Below, piece by piece: positions 52,470 through 61,698 of a DNA stretch of 64,000 bases. How positions within the stretch are numbered: the first letter of the stretch is position 1; each line of letters begins with the position of its first letter. Position numbers and translations under genes: made by a program. Source of the DNA: Pedococcus aerophilus (lineage in GTDB: Bacteria; Actinomycetota; Actinomycetes; Actinomycetales; Dermatophilaceae). The DNA lies in NCBI RefSeq assembly GCF_039532215.1, contig NZ_BAAARN010000001.1, positions 851,029-915,028 on the forward strand, in the 5' to 3' direction. Below the pieces are notes generated by a model. That model was not told the origin of the DNA. It did no database searches and saw only the letters and a list, made by a program, of their open reading frames with translations.

Positions 52470-53347
52470 CCACGCCTCGCCGCACGGCAGTCATCACCAT
52501 CGCCCACGGCCGGCACGACCACCTGCGCGGCCAGCTCTGGGGACTGGCCCAGCAGAGCGCCCCTGCCGATCTGCACGTCGTCGTGGCGATGGGCGACCCC
52601 GCCATCACCGAGGTCGTTGCGCGGGAGACCTCCACCACCCTCGTCGTCGCGGTCGACCTCGACGACGACGGTGAGCTCCCCCTGGCCCGCGCGCGCAACG
52701 TCGGCGCCCGCGCCGCCATCGCGGCCGGGGCAGACCGGCTGGTGTTCCTCGACGTCGACTGCATCCCCGCCCCACCGACCCTGGAGCGGTACGCCGCCGT
52801 CCTCGACGCCGCGGTCGTCGCCGCACCTGTCGCCGCAGAGCCGGTCGCCGCCCGGCCGGTGGTCGCGTGCGGGACCGTGGCCTACCTGCCGCCCGTCGAC
52901 CATCCCGAGGACTACCGCACCGACGCCCTCTCCGAACTGGCCGACCCGCACCCCGGTCGTCCAGTCCCCACCGGCGACGAGGTCCTCGTGGCCGACGACC
53001 TGCGCCTCTTCTGGTCGCTGTCCTTCGCCCTGACCTCCGCGGACTGGGAACGCCTCGGCGGGTTCAGCGAGGACTACCTCGGGTACGGCGCCGAGGACAC
53101 CGACTTCGGTCAGCGCGTGAGGGACGCGAACGGCACGATGCTCTGGGTCGGTGGTGCCGCGGCATACCACCAGCACCACCCCACGGAGGCACCACCGGTG
53201 CGGCACCTCGTCTCGATCGTCCGCAACGCCAACGTCTTTCGTGAGCGGTGGGGATGGTTCCCGATGGAGGGGTGGCTGGCCGCCTTCTCCGAGCGCGGCC
53301 TCGCCGCGCTGGACCCGGCGAGCGACCGCTGGGTCGTCACGGCGTGA
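52466..53347 (+). CDS. GT2-family glycosyltransferase
   Basis: 293 residues from GTG 52466 (GTGA overlap). GT-A fold: TAVITIAHGRHDHLRGQLWGLAQQSAPADLHVVVAMGDP, metal-binding FLDVDCIPAP (D-x-D), acceptor loop GGFSEDYLGYGAEDTDFGQRV (ED base), as in chondroitin-polymerase/galactosyltransferase-like GT2 enzymes. Last of four overlapping glycosyltransferase genes that probably build one short glycan or glycoside. Confidence 0.9.
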   Translation: MTTPRRTAVITIAHGRHDHLRGQLWGLAQQSAPADLHVVVAMGDPAITEVVARETSTTLVVAVDLDDDGELPLARARNVGARAAIAAGADRLVFLDVDCIPAPPTLERYAAVLDAAVVAAPVAAEPVAARPVVACGTVAYLPPVDHPEDYRTDALSELADPHPGRPVPTGDEVLVADDLRLFWSLSFALTSADWERLGGFSEDYLGYGAEDTDFGQRVRDANGTMLWVGGAAAYHQHHPTEAPPVRHLVSIVRNANVFRERWGWFPMEGWLAAFSERGLAALDPASDRWVVTA

Positions 53348-53452
53348 GACGGACCGCGCTGTCCGTTTTGGACTGCTTCCCCGGGGTACTCACGAGGTGG
53401 GGCCGTCCGGCTCCAACAGCGTGGGCCGGGCGGCTCACCCTTCCCCCGTCGA

Positions 53453-53478
53453 GGTTTGCGCGATGCCCTCACGGGGCA
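53453..53478 (+). promoter_or_regulatory. Possible SigB/SigF-type promoter before the dehydrogenase cluster
   Basis: GGTTT - 15 nt - GGGGCA in the 196-bp gap after the glycosyltransferase operon, 66 bp before the dehydrogenase start. The -35 is perfect and the -10 is weak (consensus GGGTAT). Confidence 0.3.
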
Positions 53479-53543
53479 CAGAACACCTAGGACGACGCGC
53501 GTGACCGGACCCGGTCGCCGCACCCCACGAGAGGACATCACCG

Positions 53544-54728
53544 GTGAAGGCACTGACTTGGCAGGGCAAGCGCGACGTGCGCGTGGAGGAGGTGCGCGAC
53601 CCCGAGCTGGAGGCGCCCACCGACGCGATCATCAAGGTCACCTCGACGGCGATCTGCGGCTCCGACCTGCACCTGTACGAGGTCCTCGGCGCGTACCTCA
53701 CGCCCGGTGACATCCTCGGTCACGAGACGATGGGGATCGTCGAGGAGGTCGGCCCCGAGGTCACCAACCTCAAGCCCGGCGACCGGGTCGTCATCCCGTT
53801 CAACATCTCCTGCGGCCACTGCTGGATGTGCACCCGTGGCCTGTTCGCCCAGTGCGAGACGACCCAGAACCGCGACCAGGGCAAGGGCGCGAGCCTGTTC
53901 GGCTACACCAGCTTGTACGGCGCGGTACCCGGTGGGCAGGCGGAGTACCTGCGCGTGCCGCAGGCTCAGTTCGGGCCGATCGTCGTGCCCGAGGGCCCGA
54001 CCGACCAGCACTTCCTCTATCTCTCGGACATCCTGCCCACCGCGTGGCAGGGCGTGAAGTACGCCGAGGTGCCTCAGGGCGGGACCCTCGCCGTCATCGG
54101 GCTCGGTCCGGTCGGCCAGCTGGCCACCCGGATCGGCAAGCAGCTCGGCGCCGGCCGCGTCATCGGGGTCGACCTCGTCCCCGAGCGCCTGGCCCTGGCC
54201 CGCGAGCACGGGATCGAGACGCTCGACCTGCGCGAGGTCGACGACGTCGCCGAGGCACTCATCGAGATGACCGGTGGCCGCGGGCCCGACGGTGTCCTCG
54301 AGGCCGTCGGCATGGAGGCGCACGGCAACCCGGTCGCCAAGACCGCGCAGGCGGCGGTGGGCCTGCTCCCCGACGCGCTCGCCAAGCCCCTCATCGACAA
54401 GCTCGCGGTGGACCGGCTCGACGCGCTTCTGTCCGCGCTCAAGGCAGTGCGCCGCGGAGGCACCGTGTCGATCAGCGGCGTCTACGGCGGCGAGGTCGAC
54501 CCGCTTCCGCTGATGGAGATGTTCGACCGCGGGATCTCGGTACGGATGGGCCAGTGCCACGTGAAGCGCTGGATCGACGAGATCATGCCGTTCGTCCTCG
54601 ACCCCGCCGACCCGCTCGGTACGGCCCAGCTGGCGACCCACGTCCTGCCGCTCTCCGACGCAGCGCGGGGCTACGAGCTCTTCCAGGCCAAGGCCGACGG
54701 CTGCGTCAAGGTGGTCCTGCAACCGTGA
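53544..54728 (+). CDS. Zinc-dependent alcohol dehydrogenase (formaldehyde-dehydrogenase-like)
   Basis: 394 residues from GTG 53544. Medium-chain dehydrogenase: catalytic zinc ligands in STAICGSDLHLYE and GHETMGIVEEVG, structural zinc CGHCWMCTRGLFAQC, NAD loop LAVIGLGPVGQLATRIGKQLGA with Asp (GVDLVPERL) giving NAD preference. The long C-terminal region resembles glutathione-independent formaldehyde dehydrogenases. First of three overlapping plus-strand genes. Confidence 0.9.
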   Translation: MKALTWQGKRDVRVEEVRDPELEAPTDAIIKVTSTAICGSDLHLYEVLGAYLTPGDILGHETMGIVEEVGPEVTNLKPGDRVVIPFNISCGHCWMCTRGLFAQCETTQNRDQGKGASLFGYTSLYGAVPGGQAEYLRVPQAQFGPIVVPEGPTDQHFLYLSDILPTAWQGVKYAEVPQGGTLAVIGLGPVGQLATRIGKQLGAGRVIGVDLVPERLALAREHGIETLDLREVDDVAEALIEMTGGRGPDGVLEAVGMEAHGNPVAKTAQAAVGLLPDALAKPLIDKLAVDRLDALLSALKAVRRGGTVSISGVYGGEVDPLPLMEMFDRGISVRMGQCHVKRWIDEIMPFVLDPADPLGTAQLATHVLPLSDAARGYELFQAKADGCVKVVLQP

Positions 54729-55693
54729 CCTCCCTCGCCGCCCGGACCGTCCTGGTCACCGGGGCCTCCAGCGGCATAGGGCGGGCGACCGCGATCCTGC
54801 TCGCCCGCCGGGGTGCCGACGTCGTCCTCGTCGCCCGGTCGCTCGCTCCGCTGGAGCAGGTCCAGGCCCAGTGCGTCGACCTCGGCGCACGGGCGCTGGT
54901 CGCCGTGGCGGACGTGGGCGATGCCGAAGCGGTCGCCGGCGCCTTCCGTTCGGCCGAGCGGGTCTTCGGTCGGGTCGACGCCGTCGTGCACGCTGCCGCA
55001 GTGCTGGCCTACGGCCGGTTCGAGGACGTGCCGGTCGAGGTCTTCGACGCGGCACTGCGGACCACCCTGGGTGGTACGGCGAACGTCGCGCGCAGCGCGC
55101 TGTCCGCCTTCTCCCTCTCCCCGGACGGCGGCTCTCTCGTCGTCGTCGGGTCGCTGCTCGGCAAGATCAGCACACCGTGGATGAGCTCCTACGTCACCGC
55201 CAAGTGGGGCGTCCACGGGCTCGTCCGGACCCTTCAGGTCGAGGCGCGGAGCACCCCCGGCATCCACGTCTCCCTCGTCTCCCCGGGTGGCGTGGACACC
55301 CCCGTCTACCTCCAGGCCGGGACCTACCTCGAGCGGCACGGACGGCCGCCGCCTCCGGTCGACTCCCCCGAGAAGGTGGCTCGGGCGATCGTCCGGGCGC
55401 TCACGCACCCCCGTCGCGAGGTCTCGGTGGGAGCAGCGAACCATGTTGCAGTGCTCGGGTTCCGAGTGTTTCCAGCGATCTTCGACCGCCTCGTCACCCC
55501 ATTGATGCGCGCCGGAGGCATCTCCCGATCAGCGACTGCCAACTCGCCGGGCAACGTCCTGCATCCCCAACCCACGGGCGATGCCCTGCACGGCCGCTGG
55601 GGACGACACTGGCTGCGTCCGGCAGCCGTCGGGGCGGCAGCCACCGCCGCCACCCTCACCTCGTACGCAACCAGGAAGAAGCTCCGCCGATGA
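54725..55693 (+). CDS. SDR-family oxidoreductase with C-terminal extension
   Basis: 322 residues from GTG 54725 (GTGA overlap). TVLVTGASSGIGRATAILLARRG, VVHAAAVLAYG, catalytic SYVTAKWG. The about 80-residue C-terminal extension ends in a membrane-like helix (LRPAAVGAAATAATLTSYAT), typical of actinobacterial SDRs grouped with zinc alcohol dehydrogenases. Substrate unknown; probably paired with the upstream dehydrogenase. Confidence 0.9.
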   Translation: MTSLAARTVLVTGASSGIGRATAILLARRGADVVLVARSLAPLEQVQAQCVDLGARALVAVADVGDAEAVAGAFRSAERVFGRVDAVVHAAAVLAYGRFEDVPVEVFDAALRTTLGGTANVARSALSAFSLSPDGGSLVVVGSLLGKISTPWMSSYVTAKWGVHGLVRTLQVEARSTPGIHVSLVSPGGVDTPVYLQAGTYLERHGRPPPPVDSPEKVARAIVRALTHPRREVSVGAANHVAVLGFRVFPAIFDRLVTPLMRAGGISRSATANSPGNVLHPQPTGDALHGRWGRHWLRPAAVGAAATAATLTSYATRKKLRR

Positions 55694-56178
55694 GCACCAC
55701 GAGCAGCACCGACCACGAGGGCATCGTCACGGTGAGCCGTGACGTCGACGCTCCGGTCCAGGCCGTCTGGGACGTCCTGGCTGACGGCTGGGACTACGCC
55801 ACCTGGGTGGTCGGCGCCTCCCGCGTCCGGGCCGTCGACCGTTCCTGGCCCGCCGAGGGCGCCCAGCTGCACCACTCGTTCGGGGTGTGGCCGCTTCTCA
55901 TCTCCGACACCTCCAAGGTCATCGCCTCCACCCCGCCGACCGCCCTGACCCTCGTGGCGCGGGGCTGGCCGGCCGGGGAGGCCGCGGTCGTCATCACCGT
56001 CACCGCGCGCGGGGACGAGACCTGCACCGTCGCCATCGCCGAGGACGCGGTGAAGGGTCCAGGCGCGCTGGTGCCGAAGCCGTTGCGGCAGATGGCGATC
56101 GGGCCGCGCAACGTCGAAGCCCTGCGTCGGCTCGCCTATCTCGCCGAGGGCCGCTACCGCGAGCGCGTCACGTCCTGA
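55690..56178 (+). CDS. SRPBCC-family protein
   Basis: 162 residues from ATG 55690 (4-nt overlap). GIVTVSRDVDAPVQAVWDVLADGWDYATWVVGASRVRAVD is the START-like beginning, and GALVPKPLRQMAIGPRNVEALRRLAYLAEGRYR the C-terminal helix. Ligand-binding protein of unknown substrate. Its 3' end overlaps the convergent FAD oxidoreductase gene by 11 nt. Confidence 0.88.
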   Translation: MSTTSSTDHEGIVTVSRDVDAPVQAVWDVLADGWDYATWVVGASRVRAVDRSWPAEGAQLHHSFGVWPLLISDTSKVIASTPPTALTLVARGWPAGEAAVVITVTARGDETCTVAIAEDAVKGPGALVPKPLRQMAIGPRNVEALRRLAYLAEGRYRERVTS

Positions 56179-57760
56179 GCAGGCGGTCCCACGCGGTGCG
56201 GGTCAGTGCCCGTCGGACGCCTCCGGTGAGCCCGTTGGCACCGAGCGCGGCCCGGGCGGCGTTCCAGCCGCAGGCTCCGTGGACTCCACCACCGGGGTGG
56301 GCTGAGGCGCTGGCGAGGTAGAGACCCGGGACGGGGGTCTCGGGTCGGCCCAGCCCCGGCGTGGGGCGGAACACCAGCTGCTGGTGCAGGGCCGACGTGC
56401 CGGCGTTGATCGCACCCCCGACGAGGCTCGCGTCCTCGCCCTGGAGGTCGGCGGGTCCCTGCACGTGGCGAGCAACCTGGCTGTCCCGGAAGCCCGGGGC
56501 GACGCGCTCGACCGCGTCTTCCATGCGCTCCACGTGGTCGGCGAGCTGTTGCTCGCCCCACTCGCCGTGCGGCACGTGGGTGTAGGCCCAGGCCGACTCG
56601 GTGCCGGCCGGGGACCGGGACGGGTCGGAGGTCGTCATCTGCCCGAAGAGCAGCAACGGCCGTTGCGGCACCCGCCCGACGGACAGGTCGGCGGCGAAGT
56701 CGACGAAGCCGTCGTTGTCGACGCCGAGGTGCACCGTCCCCGCCCCGCGGGCGGCGTCGGCCGTCCACGGCACCGGGCGGTCGAGCGCCCAGTTGACCTT
56801 GACCGTGGCGTTGTCCCACTGGAACCGGTCGAGGTCGCGGTGCAGCTTCGCCGGCAGCGGGTGGTCGGTGAGCAGCTCGCGGTAGAGGGTCGTCGCCGGC
56901 ACGTCCGCGAGGACGCCACGGCGGGCGCGCAGCTCGGTGCCGTCGGCCAGCCTCACCCCGGTGGCCCGGTCGCCGCTGGTCGTCACGGACGTCACCGGGG
57001 TCCCCGTCAGGACCCGCACCCCTCGGCTCTCCGCCCGGCGCCGCAGCGCCCCGGCGAGCTCCCCGGCCCCGCCCTCGGGCACCGGGAACCCCACGTCCTG
57101 GCCGAGCATGCACAGCAGCCAGCCGAACAACCCGCTCCCAGCGGCATCGGGCGGGACGTCACTGTGCAGCGCGTTGCCGGTGAGCAGCAGCCCGGCCCCC
57201 TGCCCGGCGAACCGTTCCTGACCGATCCGCCTGGACGGGGTCACGGCGAGCCGCGCGAAGTCGAGCGTGCCCCCGGCGCCCATGCGGCGCACCATACGAA
57301 GGGCGGAGGAAGCTGGCGGGAACGGGGTGAACAGGGCGTCGAGCAACGGGTCGCGGATGCGGTCCCAGCCCTCGACGAGCTCCATCCACGCGTCACCGTC
57401 GCCGGGTGCCTCGGCGTCCAGACCGGCAGCGGTGTCCTCCGCCCGCGAGCACAGCAGCGCTGCGCTGCCGTCGTCGAGGGCGTGGGCGAGGACGTGCGGG
57501 GCGCGGCGCCAGACCAGGCCGTGCTCCTCGAGGTGCAGGTCCTGGATGATCGGGCTCGCGGCGGCGAGGGGGTAGAACGCACTGAACAGGTCGGTGGTCC
57601 ACCCGGGCGCGGTCACCTCGGCGCTGCGGACCGCCCCACCGACCTCGTCGTTGGCCTCGACGAGGACGACGTCCCACCCTGCGTCGGCGAGGGCGTTGGC
57701 GGCCACGAGGCCGTTGGGTCCGGCGCCGACGACGACGGCATCTGCGGTGCTGACGGGCAT
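56168..57760 (-). CDS. FAD-dependent oxidoreductase, phytoene-desaturase-like
   Basis: 530 residues from ATG 57760 with GAAGGAA ahead. VVVGAGPNGLVAANALADAGWDVVLVEANDEVGG is the FAD Rossmann plus GxGxxG; the C-terminal block PVPGLYLASASAHPGGGVHGACGWNAARAAL is typical of CrtI-like NAD(P)/FAD oxidoreductases. No carotenoid genes adjoin, so a non-carotenoid substrate is likely. Confidence 0.9.
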   Translation of the reverse strand: MPVSTADAVVVGAGPNGLVAANALADAGWDVVLVEANDEVGGAVRSAEVTAPGWTTDLFSAFYPLAAASPIIQDLHLEEHGLVWRRAPHVLAHALDDGSAALLCSRAEDTAAGLDAEAPGDGDAWMELVEGWDRIRDPLLDALFTPFPPASSALRMVRRMGAGGTLDFARLAVTPSRRIGQERFAGQGAGLLLTGNALHSDVPPDAAGSGLFGWLLCMLGQDVGFPVPEGGAGELAGALRRRAESRGVRVLTGTPVTSVTTSGDRATGVRLADGTELRARRGVLADVPATTLYRELLTDHPLPAKLHRDLDRFQWDNATVKVNWALDRPVPWTADAARGAGTVHLGVDNDGFVDFAADLSVGRVPQRPLLLFGQMTTSDPSRSPAGTESAWAYTHVPHGEWGEQQLADHVERMEDAVERVAPGFRDSQVARHVQGPADLQGEDASLVGGAINAGTSALHQQLVFRPTPGLGRPETPVPGLYLASASAHPGGGVHGACGWNAARAALGANGLTGGVRRALTRTAWDRLLRT

Positions 57761-57848
57761 GGGTTCCTTCGTCGGGGTTCGGGCTGGTGCGCCCACTCTG
57801 GCACGGGCGGTCCGACCGGGCGCGCCAGCCGGACCGTGTGCGGTCGGT

Positions 57849-58499
57849 TCAGGCCGCCGGGTATGCCGCGTCGCGGAGCCGGCGCGCGAGGTGGGCGGCG
57901 TTCGCGGCGAGGGTCGCCGTGGTGGAGGCGGTCTTCTCGGGCGTCTCGTCGAGGTCCTGGTAGTCGGTCGCGTGCATCGCCTCGCCGTTCCAGTAGGTCA
58001 CTCCCCCGGCCGGGATGGTGAAGCCCACGTCGTTGAGGCACTGGAAGATGACGGCGCTGATGTGGTGCGCGCCGTCCTCGTTGCCGACCACGACGGCACC
58101 GGCGACCTTGCCGTAGGTGCGCGGCTGGCCTGCCTCGTTGGTGTCGGAGAGCTCGGCGTCGAGGCGCTCGAGGACGCGCTGGGCGATGCTGGAGTGCTGG
58201 CCCATCCAGGTCGGGGTGCCGATGACGAGGATGTCGGCCGCGAGCATCTTCTCCCGGAGCGCCGGCCAGCCGTCACCGTCGCCCATGTCGGCCTCCACGC
58301 CCGGACGGATGTCGTGGTCGACGGCTCGGACCAGCTCGCCATCGACGCCGTGCCGCTCCAGCGCGTCGAGGAGCTGGCGCGTCAGCAGGTCGGTGCTCGA
58401 GTCGGCAGGCGACGGCTTGAGGCTGCACGTGATCGCCAGGGCGGTGAGGCGGTCACCGTTGCCGGCAGTGGTGGGGGTGGTGCTCGTCGATTCGGTCAT
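57849..58499 (-). CDS. Flavodoxin-family/NAD(P)H-dependent FMN oxidoreductase
   Basis: 216 residues. LTALAITCSLKPSPADSSTDLLTRQLLDAL carries the phosphate loop; LVIGTPTWMGQHSSIAQRVLERLD and VGNEDGAHHISAVIFQCLNDVGFTIP are the FMN-contact blocks of the FMN_red/WrbA-like group. A near-perfect SigB/SigF promoter abuts the start codon, which points to general-stress expression and perhaps a leaderless mRNA. Confidence 0.9.
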   Translation of the reverse strand: MTESTSTTPTTAGNGDRLTALAITCSLKPSPADSSTDLLTRQLLDALERHGVDGELVRAVDHDIRPGVEADMGDGDGWPALREKMLAADILVIGTPTWMGQHSSIAQRVLERLDAELSDTNEAGQPRTYGKVAGAVVVGNEDGAHHISAVIFQCLNDVGFTIPAGGVTYWNGEAMHATDYQDLDETPEKTASTTATLAANAAHLARRLRDAAYPAA

Positions 58500-58508
58500 G
58501 CCTGCGGC

Positions 58509-58535
58509 CTACCCGCAGTGCCCGCACGACAAACC
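58509..58535 (-). promoter_or_regulatory. SigB/SigF-type promoter of the flavodoxin gene
   Basis: Reading leftwards: GGTTT - 16 nt - GGGTAG, ending 9 bp before the ATG. Matches the GGTTT/GGGTA stress consensus at both elements. Confidence 0.65.
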
Positions 58536-58548
58536 CCGCTGGACGAAG

Positions 58549-59265
58549 TCAGCGGGGCGAGGTCTCACGCCCCTCGAGGGCGAGCTCGAACACGCGGGCC
58601 ATCGCGGCATACCCCTCGTCGTTGGGGTGGAAGCGGTCCGGCGCGAGGCGGCCACGCCACGAGCGCGGTCCGTGCCGACGGATGTCGGCCAGGACGAGGC
58701 GACCCTGCGCCTGGCGCTCGCGCAGCAGTGCGTCGAGTCGGCGGGCCTCCTTGTGCGGGTTCGGGAGGTTGAGGACCACGGCACCGTCGGGCAGCCGGTC
58801 GAGGAGGGTGGCGAAGCGATCGGTCATCCCTGCGCGGTACCGCGGCGTGACGACGTCGTTGGAGCCGAGGACCACCGTGATCAGGTCGGGGACCTGGCCC
58901 GCGGCGACCAGGGCCTCGAGCGCCGGCACCTGGCGCTCGAGCGCGTCGTCGATGCGAGCCCCGGTGACGGCGAGGTTGACCACCCGGTGCGGGCGCCCCC
59001 GCTCCCGCAGATGGTCGGCGAGCTGGCCGACCCAGCCGCGGTCGAAGGAGGAGGCGCCGATCCCCTGCGTCATCGAGTCACCCAGGGCGACCCACAACGG
59101 TCCGTCGGCGGCGAGCGCGGCGCGGTTCGCCTCGGCCCAGTCCTGCGCGTACGGGTCGATCTGGCGCCGCACCGAACGGACTCCGGGCAGCAGCGCCTGG
59201 AGCACCGCCATGAACGCCCCTGTCGGGCGGCCGCTGGTGTTGTCGTAGTCGAAGGTCACGGACAC
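58549..59265 (-). CDS. SGNH/GDSL hydrolase
   Basis: 238 residues from GTG 59265. GDSMTQGIGAS (Ser), NLAVTGARIDD, VLGSNDVV (Asn) and DRFHPNDEGYA (Asp-x-x-His) give the complete SGNH tetrad. A cytosolic esterase or lysophospholipase-type enzyme; no signal peptide. Confidence 0.9.
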   Translation of the reverse strand: MSVTFDYDNTSGRPTGAFMAVLQALLPGVRSVRRQIDPYAQDWAEANRAALAADGPLWVALGDSMTQGIGASSFDRGWVGQLADHLRERGRPHRVVNLAVTGARIDDALERQVPALEALVAAGQVPDLITVVLGSNDVVTPRYRAGMTDRFATLLDRLPDGAVVLNLPNPHKEARRLDALLRERQAQGRLVLADIRRHGPRSWRGRLAPDRFHPNDEGYAAMARVFELALEGRETSPR

Positions 59266-59340
59266 CCCGCCATCGTCTCAAGGGCGTGGGTCCACCGCCC
59301 GTCGCCGGGTCCGTTCCCGACCGAACGGGCCGGGTGCGTG

Positions 59341-61089
59341 TCAGGCGAGCCGCTGGGCTTGCGCCATCGACAGGTAGAGCGGGCACGATGCGACGAGCTC
59401 GTCGTGGTTCCCCGTGGCGACCACCGCTCCGTCCTGCATGACGACGATCTGGTCGGCGTCCATGACGGTGGACAGCCGGTGCGCGGCGACGACGACGGTG
59501 CGCCCGTCGCGGGCCCGTATGGCGTCCCGCAGCTGGTCCTCGTTGGCCGGGTCGAGCTGGGCGGTGGGTTCGTCCAGGAGGAGCAGGTCGCGCACCGGGA
59601 GCAGGGCGCGGGCGATGGTCAGGCGTTGCTTCTCCCCACCGGACAGCCGGGTCCCACGCTCGCCCACCTGGACGTCGAGGCCGTCGTCGGAGCGCTCCTC
59701 CAGACCGGACAGGTTGACCCCGGCCAGCGCCTCGCGGACGACGTCGTCGTGGACGTCGGGCGCCGCGAGCGCGACGTTGGAGCGCAGGGTTCCCTCGAGG
59801 ACGGCCGGGTCCTGCTCGGCGTAGGCGATCCGCGAGCGCAGCTCGTCGTGGCTGAGGGCACGGACGTCGGTGCCCTCTAGGGCGATTGCCCCCACGCCCG
59901 GCTCGTAGAACCGCTCGATCAGGGCCAGGACCGTCGACTTGCCGGCGCCGGACGGTCCCACGAGTGCCACCGTCGACCCGCGGCGGACGTCGAAGCTCAC
60001 GTCGCGCAGGCCGCCGCCGCCCCGGGTGTACTCGAAGCTCACGCCGCGCAGCGCGACGAGGACCTCGTCCTCCGCGCGGGGTGCTGGCGACGGAACGACG
60101 GGCGATGCCTGAGCCTCGGTGGGCAGGGCCTCGACCTCGGCGATCCGCTGCATCGCACCCAGCCCCTGCTGGAGCCGGCTCCACGACGACACCAGGACCT
60201 GGAACGGCCCGATGATGAGGTTGACGTAGAGGATGAAGGACACGAGCTGCCCGAGGGTGAGCTGGCCGTCGGCCACCTTGAAGGCACCCACGCACAGCAC
60301 CACGATGTTGGCCGCCTTGAAGGCCGCCGAGGCCGGCTGCAGCGATGCGGCGGCGACCTTCGCGGTGTGGATGCCGGCGGCATACGTCATCCGGGCCCGA
60401 CCGGTCACCACATCGGTCTCACGGTCGGTGGCACCGCATGCGCGAATGGTCCGGATCGCCGTGAGTGAGCGCAGCGTCGCTGCCGTGAGCTGGGCGAACT
60501 CGTCCTGCTCCACCCGGGCGAGGTCCTGCACCGTGCGCATGAGCAGGAACGCCCCGACGATGCCGGTGAGCATCAGCCCCAGCGTGAGCGCCACGAGCAG
60601 CGGGTCGATGAGGAAGGCAAGGACGACCGCGCCGACGACCATGAACCCGGCCGCAGCGGCTTCGACGAGTCCCGCGGTGACGGCCCAGTGGATGGCCGTC
60701 GTGTCGGCTCCGACGCGGGAGACGAGGTCGCCCATGGTCCGCTGGTCGTACTCCCGCACGGGCAACCGCAGGATCTTGTGCAGCAACCGTTCTCGAACAC
60801 CGAGGACCAGGCCGTGGGCGGTGCGTTGGAGGAGGTACTGCTGGACGGCGGCGAGGACCAGGTCGCCCACCGAGACCGCGACCAGGACCAGCACGACCCC
60901 GGTGACGGGCCGACCGGCCACACCGGTGTCGACGACCTGGGTGACGGCCCACGGCTGGACCAGGGCGGTGGCCGAGGCGAGCAGGGACAGGGCGATCAGG
61001 ACGGTGAACGCACCTCGGTGCTCGCGCACGTAGGGCGCGAGGTGGACCACGCCCGCGCGGTGGCGTTCCTGCGTCGGGGTGCCGGCCAT
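59341..61089 (-). CDS. ABC exporter, fused permease-ATPase
   Basis: 582 residues. ABC transmembrane domain (six helices, about 30-320) followed by the ATPase: Walker A VGPSGAGKST, signature LSGGEKQRLTIARAL, Walker B LLLLDEPTAQLD, H-loop AAHRLSTV. A type IV half-transporter (MsbA/LmrA-like) that works as a homodimer or with a partner; substrate unknown. Monocistronic. Confidence 0.92.
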   Translation of the reverse strand: MAGTPTQERHRAGVVHLAPYVREHRGAFTVLIALSLLASATALVQPWAVTQVVDTGVAGRPVTGVVLVLVAVSVGDLVLAAVQQYLLQRTAHGLVLGVRERLLHKILRLPVREYDQRTMGDLVSRVGADTTAIHWAVTAGLVEAAAAGFMVVGAVVLAFLIDPLLVALTLGLMLTGIVGAFLLMRTVQDLARVEQDEFAQLTAATLRSLTAIRTIRACGATDRETDVVTGRARMTYAAGIHTAKVAAASLQPASAAFKAANIVVLCVGAFKVADGQLTLGQLVSFILYVNLIIGPFQVLVSSWSRLQQGLGAMQRIAEVEALPTEAQASPVVPSPAPRAEDEVLVALRGVSFEYTRGGGGLRDVSFDVRRGSTVALVGPSGAGKSTVLALIERFYEPGVGAIALEGTDVRALSHDELRSRIAYAEQDPAVLEGTLRSNVALAAPDVHDDVVREALAGVNLSGLEERSDDGLDVQVGERGTRLSGGEKQRLTIARALLPVRDLLLLDEPTAQLDPANEDQLRDAIRARDGRTVVVAAHRLSTVMDADQIVVMQDGAVVATGNHDELVASCPLYLSMAQAQRLA

Positions 61090-61211
61090 GTGTCGCCTCC
61101 GTGGTCCCGGGAAGTGGTCTCCGGCGAACCTACGGACAAAACGGGCGGATCATGACCCCCTTGTGTGTGGGGCTCTGGGGGTCGTTACGGGGCGAGCGCG
61201 GTCTGGTCGGG

Positions 61212-61370
61212 TCAGCGACCGGTGCGCGAGTCGAACCGGCCGGTGACGGCGACGCCACGCGGGGCGGCGGTCGCGGTGCGCATCAGGACGGCCACGGCAC
61301 CGAAGGTCAGCAGGAGGGCGCCGGCCATGAAGACCAGGATGAAGAGCTCGGGGGAGGTGGGGGAGAACAT
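61212..61370 (-). CDS. Small single-pass membrane protein, 52 residues
   Basis: ATG 61370, AGGAA 12 nt upstream. MFSPTSPELFILVFMAGALL then TFGAVAVLMRTATAAPRG: a short external N-terminus, one membrane helix and a basic tail. Unrecognised; codon choice is GC3-rich like real genes. Confidence 0.55.
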   Translation of the reverse strand: MFSPTSPELFILVFMAGALLLTFGAVAVLMRTATAAPRGVAVTGRFDSRTGR

Positions 61371-61508
61371 GGGTCAAGCGTTCCTCATCGGCCGAGCCGT
61401 ACTGAGCATTCCGAGGTCATCCCGGACGAGCGGCCAGTGCAGCCTGACCGAACGGTCGAGAATCTTCCGCCAACCGGTCAACCCACCCATCCGGCAGCCC
61501 GGACGCGA

Positions 61509-61539
61509 CGAAGGCCAGGCACTCGGTGCCTGGCCTTCG
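61509..61539. terminator. Hairpin after tRNA-Ala
   Basis: CGAAGGCCAGGCA and TGCCTGGCCTTCG pair perfectly (13 bp) around 5 nt. It lies 10 nt past the tRNA 3' end and presumably terminates it, though no T-run follows on the tRNA strand. Confidence 0.65.
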
Positions 61540-61546
61540 TCTTCTC

Positions 61547-61621
<75 letters not shown>

Positions 61622-61698
61622 GAGTTTCCCCGAGAGGGTGTCCCCCGGAGGCGACTGCGGAAGTTTACCCAGTGACCCACCCGTTTCACCAAATCGGG

